Positions 43,801 through 53,286 of a stretch of 64,000 nucleotides of DNA are shown here, one piece after another. Location of the stretch: the NCBI RefSeq assembly GCF_000003815.2, contig NC_049983.1, positions 9,281,470-9,345,469 of the forward strand, given 5' to 3'. The translations under genes were made by a program, and so were the position numbers. The DNA is from Branchiostoma floridae. Its lineage: Eukaryota > Chordata > Leptocardii > Amphioxiformes > Branchiostomatidae. The notes below the pieces were generated by a model that worked only from the letters and a program-made list of their open reading frames with translations, searched no databases and was not told the origin of the DNA. The stretch's first letter is position 1; each line of letters begins with the position of its first letter.

Positions 43801-46800
43801 ATCATGCTAACGTCACATTTCCAAACGAGGGCCCGGTCGGGCTGTTTGTAGAAACGAAAAAATAGAAATGTATGCAATGTACACAAATAATGCCCACGAC
43901 CATTCTTTATGTAGTTTGGTGTCTTTGATAACATACCTTTCGAGTTTATACCCTATATAACCTCCTTGGTCTCAAGCAGCGACTTTCACTCGTGTAGAGT
44001 CGGAAGGATACTAACCTCGTCTTCGGTGAGTGGGATCTTGACGCCGAAGTACTCCTTCAGGTCGCCTGGTCGGATCACTCCTGCCAGTCCACTTAAGCTA
44101 ACCAGACAGAAAGAGATTGACACAATGTCGTAAGTATGACAATGAATGAATGAATGAATGAACTTTTTTGCTTGACAATCTATGTGGTACAACCAATGGC
44201 AACAACTACTGCTAAACAAGAATACAAGGTTATGTTTTGAACCACAAAATATTATTGGTAACCTTGTATGAATTACATCATATTACATGACATCATATTA
44301 CATATTACATTATATTACATATTATAGTCATGAATGGATGATTTGAGCTCGCTGCATGATCGAAATACAATTAGAAGCTCATGTAGAGGCGACTACGTGT
44401 TGGACATGATAACATTACATGGAAAATATCTGCTGCTAGTACTGTAGGTTTTGAACCACTCACACCGGAAAGGACCCCTGCTCTTTTCGATAAGTGCGAT
44501 GGGTTCTCGAGGTGTGGCTCTCCTCAAAAATGGGGCCTGTCCTATCCGAGGGACGGGCCTAAGTTCCTAACCGAAGCAAGGTACTCATTTTCGCCTGAGT
44601 GAGGTGAGGAAAGTCGTGTAAAGTGCCTTTCCCAGGGACACAACATCGGTGGCACATCTCAACGGGTTCGGACCCAGAACCCCTGGGTTATGAATCGAAC
44701 ACCACTATTGCATCGTACAGCTAGCTAGCTGGTGAGGCCTGGTCAGAAAACCTGTGACCTGGCCCAATGAAAGGTCATCGACCCTGAGACTATTGACAGG
44801 ATGGCCCTGACAAGAGTGGAAAATTTACAGTGTTGGCATCAACAGTGGAAAAAAACATCGCACAGTTGACACAATAATCCTGTCAACAGTGCATGCATTT
44901 TCTGTCTATTGTTGACCATAATGTCAACAGTGTGGTCCAGTGTCATACCCCCTTTCTACTTGGACGGCGCTCTCGCCGCACTCTTTCTGTGACATATAGC
45001 ATTTGTCAAATCGCGCAGCGAATTGTGTAAAAAAATCTTTTTACGGTTTGTGTGTTCTGTGTTTTTAGTCACACGTTTACATTTTCTATGATATACCCAG
45101 TATGAAATCGAAGGTAGAGCCGGGTTCACACGTGAGTACATATTGAAGTCCGTATGAGGTCCGTATGGAATTCTTAGCCTCTACCAGGTTCCACAGGCCG
45201 ATGGAGAAATAGAAGAAATTGGACAAATATAGACACATGATATGCCAGAGGGTTAGCTGTCTGAGGAGCATGGTTTGCAACCAACTAACTCCTTTGGCAT
45301 CTTATCTGTTTATATTTGTCCAATTTCGATTATTTTTTCAACGACCTGAGGAGCCTGGTAGAGGCTAAGACGTCCATATACCCCTGTCACATTTGGCGAA
45401 AATCGATCGGACGACGATTCTGTGGCAATCACCCGAGCCTCGCTTATGATAATAACTTCATTGCACAACAATTGTACAAGGTACAAAGTATGGCTCATAT
45501 GTGACAGGGACGGTTTTCAGGTGAAAAATACGCGCAACCCTCTGACGATCTTAAATACGGCCGATCTTCCATCGATACGCCCGAAGGTCGTGGATAATGT
45601 GACAGGGGTAATACGGATCTCATACGGATTTGCACTGTATACGCACGTGTGAACCCATTTTTACAAATCTGACGTACCTTTCTCTCTCCACGCACGCCCA
45701 GCCCTGGCGCTCCCGGTTCTTGTCGTTGGCCCGAGCGTACTTCTCTTTGATCTCAGCGGGCAGGTCATAAAATCTGTCGTTTACATCATACATCGCGTCC
45801 ACCTGGAGAAAACATAACGTACGATAAAAATAAAACTAGAATGGAGGTTCATCTGCACACTATGGCGTTGTAAAAATGTACATGTATTTCTTAATGCTTA
45901 TGTCAATGGAAAACATCAAAGGGACTGGCCAATGTGGCCAGTACGCGAATGTGGTCGCCAATACAGGCCTTACCAAGGAGCGAACTTGTAAACTAGACTA
46001 GATCTATGACTGAGCAAAACCTTTCTGGCAAGTGATTAACTTTGTGAAAGGGTATAGCGCAAAAAGTCTTTACAATATGAGAAAACTGAAACTGGTTGTG
46101 AGCGTAAGGCCACAGCAAGTAAATTTTATGGATGACATCCTCTGCAGACTGTAAAAATAGTGAGTTAGGGCGAAAAAACAAGATGGCTAAAAAAAACAAG
46201 GTGGCTAAATTTTCCAAATATACGCAATAAACGTAAAAAAAACAAGAATTGAAGAAACATGGTATCACAGCCTACAATACATTCAGTTCTGTATTCAAGT
46301 GTAGTAAGGGTGACACTAGTGTGGTAGACTGGTATCACTTACCAACATGGCAACTACACTCATGGCTTCCATATTGGTGCCTCTTTTACAACTATATAAC
46401 TAAGTTTTTAGTTTCACTTCTATAACTACAGTCATTGCTGCCTGGCTAGTGTAACTTCTACAAGTACAATGATTAACCTACAACACAACATATTTACCCA
46501 TTTTGGTGCTTTCTCGTCAGGTTGACCATCTCTGAAGAAAACAATTCTCTTTTTTTCTGAAATCAGGCGAAAATTAATGCGCGCGCTGATGTCATCCATA
46601 AAATTTACTTGCTTTAGCCTAACTAGCTAAAACTCAGGATTGAAATATCTCTTTTGTTGTTGATAAGCGCGGGGTAGAAATATCTCTTTTGTTGTTGATA
46701 AGCTCGTGGTAGAAATATCTCTTTTGTTGTTGATAAGCTCGTGGTAGAAATATCTCTTTTGTTGTTGATAAACTCGGGGTAGAAATATCTCTTTTGTTGT

Positions 46801-47565
46801 TGATAAGCTCGTGGTAGAAATATCTCTTTTGTTGTTGATAAGCTCGTGGTAGAAATATCTCTTTTGTTGTTGATAAGCTTGTGGTAGAAATATCTCTTTT
46901 GTTGGCGACACATTGATTCAATTATATGGATAACTTCATTCATGAATTCGAAAACTGATGCGAGTGTGGGAATACAAAAAATGGGCCAAATAAGAAAGGT
47001 TAAACAAATGACTAAAAACACAGAGTATGGTATACAGAACAATATATTCTAGTTCTTTCGCATCATTTTCTTTGTCTTTTGAATTAACTTTGACATTCTA
47101 CGATATTAGTATCCGTTGTCCATCTTTTTTTGCAACGTACCGCACATACTTACCAACTTTGCAGCAGCTTTGTACGATTTACAGTTTTGTTGAAAACATT
47201 TCTTTTTTTCTGGTAACGGACGGATTTTAAAGCGCGCGCGCGGATGCCATCCATATAGTTAAACCAGTATGGCTTGAAAGGGCCCTACACAACAGTTTTG
47301 AACTTGGTGTTGATTTACTTGGTATAGTAATGCGTGCCCTTAATTGTGTAAATAAGGGGGAAGGGGTCATTTTAAGTGGTACAGCTTTACCTGTTGTCAA
47401 ACGTACCTGCTCTTCAGAAATCCCTGTATTCTTCAGGTAAGCGAACCCTGACGTTGTGAAGGAGTGCATGAGTTCTTTCGTCAGGGCTGCCAAGTCGGCC
47501 TCGGAGATGTTCTCCGTGCCGAGGCTATAGGCCGAGAAGTCAATGACCCTTATGTAACCGCCCAT
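40804..47565 (-). CDS. 2-oxoglutarate/Fe(II)-type oxygenase, isopenicillin N synthase-like
   Basis: Seven exons on the minus strand with GT-AG junctions and matching phases: 47565-47407, 45802-45678, 44097-44016, 43651-43538, 42554-42378, 41503-41393, 40983-40804. They join to 315 residues, normal for this family (about 310-340). The N-terminal DIOX_N-like part has IRVIDFSAY and GFAYLKNTGIS. The double-stranded beta-helix core carries the iron triad His202-x-Asp204 (GEHTDLGCVTLLFQD) and His258 (KHRVIIP), plus the co-substrate motif Arg273-x-Ser275 (GRRSIAFF). GDMLQWWTADKLVST is also typical. Family members oxidise small molecules using Fe(II) and usually 2-oxoglutarate; the substrate cannot be told. 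The ATG at 47565 may be preceded by a spliced leader exon, since an acceptor-like AG lies just upstream. Confidence 0.92.
41165..41372 (-). repeat. tRNA-derived SINE, intron 6 of oxygenase gene
   Basis: The reverse strand begins with a tRNA-like head containing a near-perfect B box (GGTTCAAATCC, near 41320) and continues with a conserved body ('cccttggaaacggcactttacac'). The same body occurs at 44485-44720, 59938-60242 and 62325-62582. Confidence 0.75.
42150..42260. repeat. Dispersed repeat shared with 43815-43905
   Basis: Both copies carry 'aaacg.gggcccgg.cggg' followed by 'gaaacgaaaaaatagaaa' type text and 'atacacaga.tatgc'. They lie in introns 5 and 3 of the oxygenase gene, respectively. 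Nature unknown. Confidence 0.4.
43258..43520 (-). pseudogene. Two duplicated exon-5 fragments in intron 4 of the oxygenase gene
   Basis: Each of two ~165-bp tandem units reproduces the start of exon 5 with its splice acceptor. On the minus strand the first reads ...CAG then V-T-G-F-L-D-M-F-K-H (about 43264-43300), the second G-D-F-L-D-M-F-K-H (about 43428-43462), against V-A-G-F-L-D-M-F-K-H in the true exon. The flanking intron text ('ccgtgtgtttagtacaacaatgctg') is also copied. Neither extends into the HxD region, so they are non-functional. Confidence 0.8.
44485..44720 (-). repeat. tRNA-derived SINE, intron 2 of oxygenase gene
   Basis: Reverse strand: a head with GGGTCCGAACCC as a B-box-like segment, then 'gatgttgtgtccctgggaa' and 'aggcactttacacgacttt'. 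Same family as 41165-41372. Confidence 0.75.
44728..44946. repeat. Dispersed repeat with 'cctgtcaacagtgca' motifs
   Basis: It shares 'gtgacctggccca.t.aaag', 'cctgtcaacagtgcat' and nearby text with 51060-51190. Function and class unknown. Confidence 0.45.
44947..45118. mobile_element. CCCTTTCCACTAG-family MITE, partial
   Basis: Starts 'accccctttctacttggacggcgctc' and matches the other family members inside ('tttttacggtttgtgtgttctgtg'). The right end is missing, abutting the element at 45122. Confidence 0.55.
45122..45656. mobile_element. MITE with GGGTTCACACGTG termini, host of a nested MITE
   Basis: Inverted ends GGGTTCACACGTG (45122-45134) and CACGTGTGAACCC (45644-45656). The inside holds another inverted pair, 'tcttagcctctaccagg' near 45171 and 'cctggtagaggctaag' near 45354, and a complete second MITE at 45379-45610. 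Confidence 0.75.
45379..45610. mobile_element. MITE with TACCCCTGTCACAT termini (nested)
   Basis: A 232-bp element from TACCCCTGTCACAT to its inverse ATGTGACAGGGGTA, inside the element at 45122-45656. A second copy in the opposite orientation lies at 47708-47936, sharing long interior text. Confidence 0.82.
46105..46622. mobile_element. MITE of the ATGGATGACATCC family, copy 1
   Basis: Inverted ends: 'gcaagtaaattttatggatgacatc' type text at 46113-46140 and its inverse at 46589-46612, with AGGC/GCCT at the borders. It lies in intron 1 of the oxygenase gene. Confidence 0.7.
46642..46904. repeat. 35-bp minisatellite, eight copies
   Basis: 'gaaatatctcttttgttg' starts at 46642 and recurs every 35 bp to 46887, with variants only at the 'cgcggg/ctcgtg/cttgtg' spot. 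It sits in intron 1 of the oxygenase gene between two related MITEs. All three minus-strand frames are open across it. Confidence 0.95.
46905..47272. mobile_element. MITE of the ATGGATGACATCC family, copy 2 (decayed)
   Basis: The left end 'attatatggataactt' and the sub-terminal 'aaaactgatgcgag' match the element at 55951-56843. The right end 'ggatgccatccatatagtt' is the inverted counterpart. Confidence 0.6.
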
Positions 47566-47707
47566 CTTTTCCGGAAGCCTGACCTGTTGAAGGAAGGTTA
47601 TAGGTTACAGAACAGTCCATATCACTGATGTCATCCCATAATTAGAACCTGACGAACCGGTCCTTCTGAGATGCCATACGTCAGAGGAGATATCCCTAAA
47701 GGCTAGA
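47566..47707. other. Region upstream of oxygenase start
   Basis: An acceptor-like 'ttcaacag' on the minus strand lies about 20 bases upstream of the ATG, so the start exon probably receives a spliced 5' leader. Confidence 0.35.
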
Positions 47708-47936
47708 TACCCCTGTCACATTATCCACGATCTTCGGGCGTATCGATGGAAGATCGGCCATATTTAAGATCGACAGAGGGTTGCGTGTATTTTTCACCTG
47801 AAAACCGTCCCTGTCATATATAAGCCATACTTTGTACCTTGTGCAATTGTTGTGCAATAAAGTTATTATCATAAGCGAGGCTCGGGTGATTGCCGCAGAA
47901 TCGTGGTCCGATCGATTTTTGCCAAATGTGATACTG
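47708..47936. mobile_element. MITE with TACCCCTGTCACAT termini, second copy
   Basis: Inverted relative to 45379-45610, with shared interior ('atccacgatcttcgggcgta', 'cctgaaaaccgtccctgtca'). The distal end is slightly decayed ('aaatgtgatactggta'). Confidence 0.78.
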
Positions 47937-47943
47937 GTATAAA

Positions 47944-48177
47944 GACCCCCCCCCCCTTTCCACTACGCTCTCTCTGCGACTTAAAACGGATGTGTGTAAC
48001 CTTTGATTTCACACTGGGCGTATCATACAAAATGTCAAAGTGTGACTGAAAAAGACAAGAAAACGCATAAATCGTAAAAAGATTCGTTTTTTTTTCTTTA
48101 CAGTTCGTTGAGCGATCTGTCAAATTTGAGGTCGCAGAGAGAGCATGGCGAGAGAGCCATCCTAGTGGAAAGGGTCA
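47944..48177. mobile_element. CCCTTTCCACTAG-family MITE, complete
   Basis: The left end CCCCTTTCCACTA and right end TAGTGGAAAGGG are inverted repeats followed by 'gctctc.ctgcgac' and its inverse. The inside has 'gtgtgactgaaaaagacaag'. This is the best-preserved family member; others are at 39013, 44947, 51244 and about 61345. Confidence 0.8.
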
Positions 48178-48179
48178 TC

Positions 48180-48370
48180 TCACAGCGTCGCTGCATTCTA
48201 AGTTGACTTTGTTTTCATAATAGAATTATCATGCAAAACGTATAAGTATGACTGAAGAGACAACAAAGCACACAAAGCTTTAAAAGATTAATTTTTTGTC
48301 GATAAAATTCATCGTACAAAAAACAACGTACATACACTCGTACTACGCGCGGGCAGGGGGTATCTGACAT
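48180..48370. repeat. Diverged relative of the CCCTTTCCACTAG MITE
   Basis: It keeps the interior 'gtatgactgaagagacaacaaagcacacaaa' type text but no clear ends. Confidence 0.4.
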
Positions 48371-48529
48371 CTAGCACAATTTAGACACAGATTTTCAGCC
48401 CTAATTATGCAAATCAAGTTTTGATTTGTATAACTAAGATACCAATATATTTGTCTTCATTTATGTTACCTATACTTGTTAAAAATCAAGAACATTCGTT
48501 CATCCCTTCATTGCATTATCTTGTTTTGA

Positions 48530-49000
48530 ATTCTGGAACTCAAATGCTCCTCGCAGTTCCGAAAAAAAGCTGCTAGAGGATCCAAACTTATGTCATTCTT
48601 TCCGGACACAAGAGCTATCTACCACCCAAACATCCAAACTACCACCCTATAGCGTATCCAGAGCACGAGATATTAGACCCGAAAGTTCCGCTGCAGTACT
48701 AAGGAAAGTAGCTAGGAGTCCCCAAATCTACAAATACACCAACTATAAAACTAATCCATGCATCCGTTCTTGAGTTACTAACTGGTCTATCCTACACTAT
48801 ACTATCAGACTATACAACAAATCATTGACTGATCCTTAAGTGTTTGTTTGTCTATGTACTGTTCATGTCATGCCTACTGTGTCTAGTTATTGTTATAATG
48901 TGATTTTACTCAATACTGTAAGATTTACGGTATTCAGAGATACTACTGCTAAGGGATACCTTTGTAATGTTGATATAATAAATAAAGATTGAAGATTGAA
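48530..49000 (+). mobile_element. Possible LINE 3' end
   Basis: The stretch ends in 'aataaataaagattgaagattgaac', with the short tandem tail and AATAAA expected of a CR1/L2-type 3' end. I found no reverse-transcriptase codons upstream, so this is only suggestive. Confidence 0.35.
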
Positions 49001-49500
49001 CTGAGTCCTGTACACTGACAGACAAACGCAACTGACAATATAACCTTATGAATATTTCATGAAGGTAAAAATACAACGCAAAAAAACGGTACATGTAGCA
49101 CGATGTAGCACCTAGGTGGCCTGGTGTCCTTCATTTTAACGTTACCATGTCACTATATACACGTCTTTTATTTCATTAACCCACCTATGGTTAATAGCAG
49201 GCACGATAGAAACGCTTCGTCACAATACTGTCCTTGACGGCTGTCTTAACATTGGTAGAAACGATGCACAATGAAAACAAAGACCCCGCACGACAGTGAC
49301 GACAAAACGCGGGAACGATAATCGATAGCTAGCTAGTTCAGTTCGGACTGCAAAGCTGGTGCAACCGACATTAAACTGTTGTCTGTCTGAAGGCGGGCCT
49401 AACACGGAACAATTTCGAGAGGACACCCTTCTGATATCATCTCACACGTGTTAAGTTAATTTCTGTAAGATAAAACAAGTCGTATGTAGTAAAATCTTAC

Positions 49501-49600
49501 CTGCAAAATTCCAGATGAAGGAACGTGCTCTGTCCGTTGGCGGTAATTTCCACTGGCGGGACAACACCTTTTGTTGTGTAACTCGGTCACGCACCTGCGC
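49501..49600 (-). other. Candidate 5' leader exon of oxygenase gene
   Basis: On the minus strand a strong donor (TTTGCAG|GTAAGATT) ends at 49501. Joining to the acceptor just above 47565 does not keep the frame with the ATG, so if used it is untranslated. The upstream limit is unknown. Confidence 0.25.
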
Positions 49601-49679
49601 AGTACACATGTCGTTATTGTCGATGGCTGACACTAGCATTTCTGAGAACAGGCAACTGGTTGACCAACTAAACATGTGA

Positions 49680-50541
49680 GTCTACATATACTGAACATAC
49701 TGTAGAACATATACCGTAGAACATGCTGTAGAGCTATGTCTTGCTCCGAAGATTAAAAAATATATTACTGCAAAAAGTGACATAAATACTGATTCAAACA
49801 ACACCAAACAAACAAACAATAACTAGAAAGAAATACTATGGATCCTAACTGAAATCAATCAAGTGATACAAAAGAATCAATAATACTAAAGCAATGAACA
49901 TAAAGGGATGACATTTATAAATCCCAATCGATGTATTAAGTTGTTGATTTTTATAACCAACAAAATCATGATAACATATATAACGTTAAATAAAATCATA
50001 GTACAATGATAAATCAACTATCTGCCATTATACATGAACATGTCTCCCACTTTTAGGATGACAATATGTAGTTTTTGTTTTCTTGTTGCTATGATATGTT
50101 CTAAATGTTGACGTATTCTTAGTACAGAAATAAATAGTATTTGAGAGAGGTGTTGCCCTTTATGATTTAAAGAATGGTCTGATGAATTAAAGCTTTATTT
50201 GCAAGCCCTTTCCCAAGGGATTATTACAAAGGTAGACATAGAAATTACGATTACGTTAAGAGGTGAAACAAATATCAAGCCCAGATCTATCTGTGTTTTC
50301 TACATACATTGCTCTGGGGAGGGGGTTGACTGTCTTTGAAGACCCACGTTTGTTTAATGAAAAGTGGATTTTCTGACTTGTTGTATGAATTTAGTTCTTC
50401 TTAGGATTTATTGATGACAATGTGCTTTTAAAAATGATAATGGGTCTTTTCGAACGACTAGTACTGATTAAACAACTAGTACTAATTAAACGGTTTGTAA
50501 GATATCCTGACCGTCAAAACATCTTGGTATTGTATATGTGC
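49680..50541. other. A/T-rich intergenic, no gene seen
   Basis: No coding sequence or recognisable repeat. Confidence 0.4.
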
Positions 50542-50765
50542 ATACCCTCTAAGCAGAGGTTAGGCTCCGGTTGTTTTTTGACGTTTTTCAGTCGTTTTTA
50601 TCGGTCTTTCTGTTTTGTACTCTTTGTTGATGTCTCGAGGGGTCAGTGCCAGCAGAGGTTAGCTAGGCCGAGAGACATCAAGAAAGAGTACAAAATAGGA
50701 AACCTGATAAAAACGACTGAAAACGTCAAAAAACAACCGTAGTCTAACCTCTGCTTGGAGAGTAT
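50542..50765. mobile_element. Foldback element with ATACTCTCCAAGCAGAGG ends
   Basis: Two arms of about 95-100 bp are nearly perfect inverted copies (outer AAGCAGAGGTTAG and CTAACCTCTGCTT; inner TTGTTTTTTGACGTTTT and its inverse), around a spacer of about 30 bp. Shorter members of the family lie at 54066-54171 and 63148-63200. Confidence 0.88.
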
Positions 50766-51059
50766 CTATGGGCTCTTAGTACTACTTCGCGCCATTAGGT
50801 GCCGGTATTGCCCCAAGGGGGTGACAGGTGTTAGTATGGAACCCAGCCGCATTGTTCGGTTTAACCGCTTCTAAGCTTTTAAACTCTCCACTGGGAGCCA
50901 ATACACATACACGTCTGACAATCTCCCTTTTTTATCTCCTTGAAATCCAACCGTATTAGCAGCTAGCGAGCATTTGGGAGTGACAAAAGACTGAAATAGC
51001 CGAATTTTAGGCTAGACAAATCATATGGTGACTTCACCATATAAGATGTGAGGCATGTG

Positions 51060-51190
51060 AGACAAGTCAGTGACCTGGCCCAGTAAAAGATGAAGGTCTG
51101 ACAGGGTGCTCCTGTCAACAGTGCAAAAATTAGCAATGTTGAAACGATGATCCTGTCAACAGGGCATTTTTAGTCATTTCTACTTCTACA
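51060..51190. repeat. Dispersed repeat with 'cctgtcaacag' motifs
   Basis: It shares text with 44728-44946. Confidence 0.4.
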
Positions 51191-51243
51191 TCTCTAACAT
51201 ATGGAGGAATAGCAATTGACACACTTCGCTGTGAGATTTATCT

Positions 51244-51462
51244 AGACCCCCATTCTACTAGACAACGACCAAACCGCGAGTTGGAAGTATGTAGTTAACC
51301 TTTGATTTCTTGCATGGATCTTCTTGCATAATACAAAAGTTCGACTGAAAAGACAGCAAAAAGTCCAGTTTTTATGTATGAAATTCATTGAGCACCGGTA
51401 CTCTATCACATTTTAGGTCGCAGCGCGTTCGCAGCAAGGTCGCCCCCTAGTGGAATGTGGGA
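51244..51462. mobile_element. CCCTTTCCACTAG-family MITE
   Basis: From 'agacccccattctactag' to 'cctagtggaatgtggg' as inverted ends. Inside are 'cgactgaaaagacagcaaaaag' type text and 'ggtcgcagcgcgttcgcagc'. Confidence 0.72.
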
Positions 51463-53202
51463 ATAAAGACACACGAAATACTATGCCAAGGGAAACACAT
51501 CGCTGCACGTTGTGGGTATAACCGTTCTGGTGGTGCTGGTGGTCTAACTTCAGTAAAGCTTGGTCTTGGACGTTCTTCATACAACGCCGATGAATGATAT
51601 ACTAGTACACGAGGTTACATGCGGAGTCAAAATACGCGTGTCAATGACCCTCTATTGTACATGAGCTCATGATGCATTGATCGGTGCCTTAGGGCTGTGT
51701 ATTCGCATGATTGTGCATAGACTATGGAGGCATGTAGACTGAAAATAATGAACACATTACGAGGCACTGGGGAAAAGAAGAAAGACTATGGAACATGGAA
51801 AGTCCAATTGATAGTACAAAAAAAGATTACATCTGGTATTAGACTGAGTGAGGTCGTCTATCATGTTCATCCGTTAAAGTACAACTAATATCACGTGATC
51901 TCCTCGCCATTCTCTCCCTTTTAAATTAGCACAGACAACTCCGAATAGTTGATTTGGTTTTGAAAGCTGTGGTATTGTTGAAAGCAGCGCTAAACATCTT
52001 TGTGTGTGTGTGTGTGTGCCGTGTCTGTATGTTTGTCATGATATGCATAACTTTATATAATATGTGTGCATGCATATATGTGTTTGTGTGTGTTTACATT
52101 TGTGTGTGTATGCGCGCGCGTGTGTGTAACATAGGACTGAATTTGCATGATTAATGAGAAATCACATCATTCCCGTTTTTTTCAAACATACTTATCCTAT
52201 GTACTTCATGTAGCTTATTGTTTTTTGTACATTTATTTGTGTTGATTTGTATCTGCACCATTGTGCTTATTCCTTTTTTCTTGAATAAAAAAAACACATG
52301 TAATCTATGGCTGGTTGTACATAACCAGATACCAAAAATGCAAATGATGGCCTAATTTGCATAATTTGCATAATTTGAAAATACTACAACAGCTTCATTC
52401 TTAGTGATCTATTGTTAGTGATAAATAAAACCCCGTTGCATAGATTATTTGAACGTGTGAGACAAAATCTGTCAATATTTCATAGAGGTAGGAGGTCTCC
52501 TATAAGAACATGCTTCTGGGGGGTCAGCTTAACTTTCAGCCTGCTAAGGTACCCATTGGGCTCCAACTTCGTGTTGGTTATGGGGTTAAGCAGTAGACAG
52601 TAGGTAAACCATTTTCAAATAGACAACTCTGCTAGTTTTATAAGCAATGCCAAAATATCGTCTCATGTCCCGGCTTCATCTTAGAATATTACTGATATGA
52701 AACATTACTAGTATGCAGTGTATACTGTTAAAGCTATACTGTTAGTATACTGTTAAAGGGAGAATGTTCACGAAGTACACAAATAATCCAATCTACGCAT
52801 ATGACAAGGTTAAAGGATTCTCTCTACACATATAGCTGAGTCAAAAGCTTCCTGGTACGGCAAACAAGATGATGAAATACCCTGCAATCACAAGGACTAA
52901 AAACAAATCGCAGTTCCTGTGCTAGCCACCAAGTTAATGCTGCATATGTCAGCATTTCTTACACCCATCCATTGCCAAACAGTGTCTTATAACATATATC
53001 TATCAGAGTCACTGACATGCTGATCCATCTATTCTGGCACCTTTCCTAGATCATTATTTTTCTCATTCCAAAACAACGTTAGATGTCAACTCAGAGAGTT
53101 TCTGAATGCCAAGTCAGCTTGCCTCAGAGCAGATAAACAACAACAGACCAAAGTCTATTCTAAAAACATCGCATCACGACAACATCCGAACTCAACAACA
53201 GT
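51463..53202. other. Intergenic region upstream of vitellogenin gene
   Basis: Contains a (TG)n microsatellite-rich tract at about 52000-52130. No gene seen. A/T-rich text with AATAAA near 52284 may be an old retroelement tail. Confidence 0.4.
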
Positions 53203-53203
53203 T

Positions 53204-53222
53204 TGTTTACCACTGGGTATAA
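53204..53222 (+). promoter_or_regulatory. Forkhead site and TATA box of vitellogenin gene
   Basis: TGTTTAC (53204-53210) is a forkhead/FoxA-type consensus and TATAACT (from 53218) a TATA-like box 69 bp upstream of the ATG. Vertebrate vitellogenin genes are known to use FoxA/HNF3 sites in liver; here the role is inferred. No clear oestrogen response element was spotted. Confidence 0.45.
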
Positions 53223-53286
53223 CTACCGTTTTGTGTGAAGACTATGTCTCAGTGGCTCCAACTGTGTTACAAGTTGTAGCACCGAG

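Noticed and set aside
46623-47042. 139-residue repetitive protein on the minus strand
   Set aside because: The frame is a by-product of the 35-bp minisatellite, open equally in all three frames, and lies in an intron.
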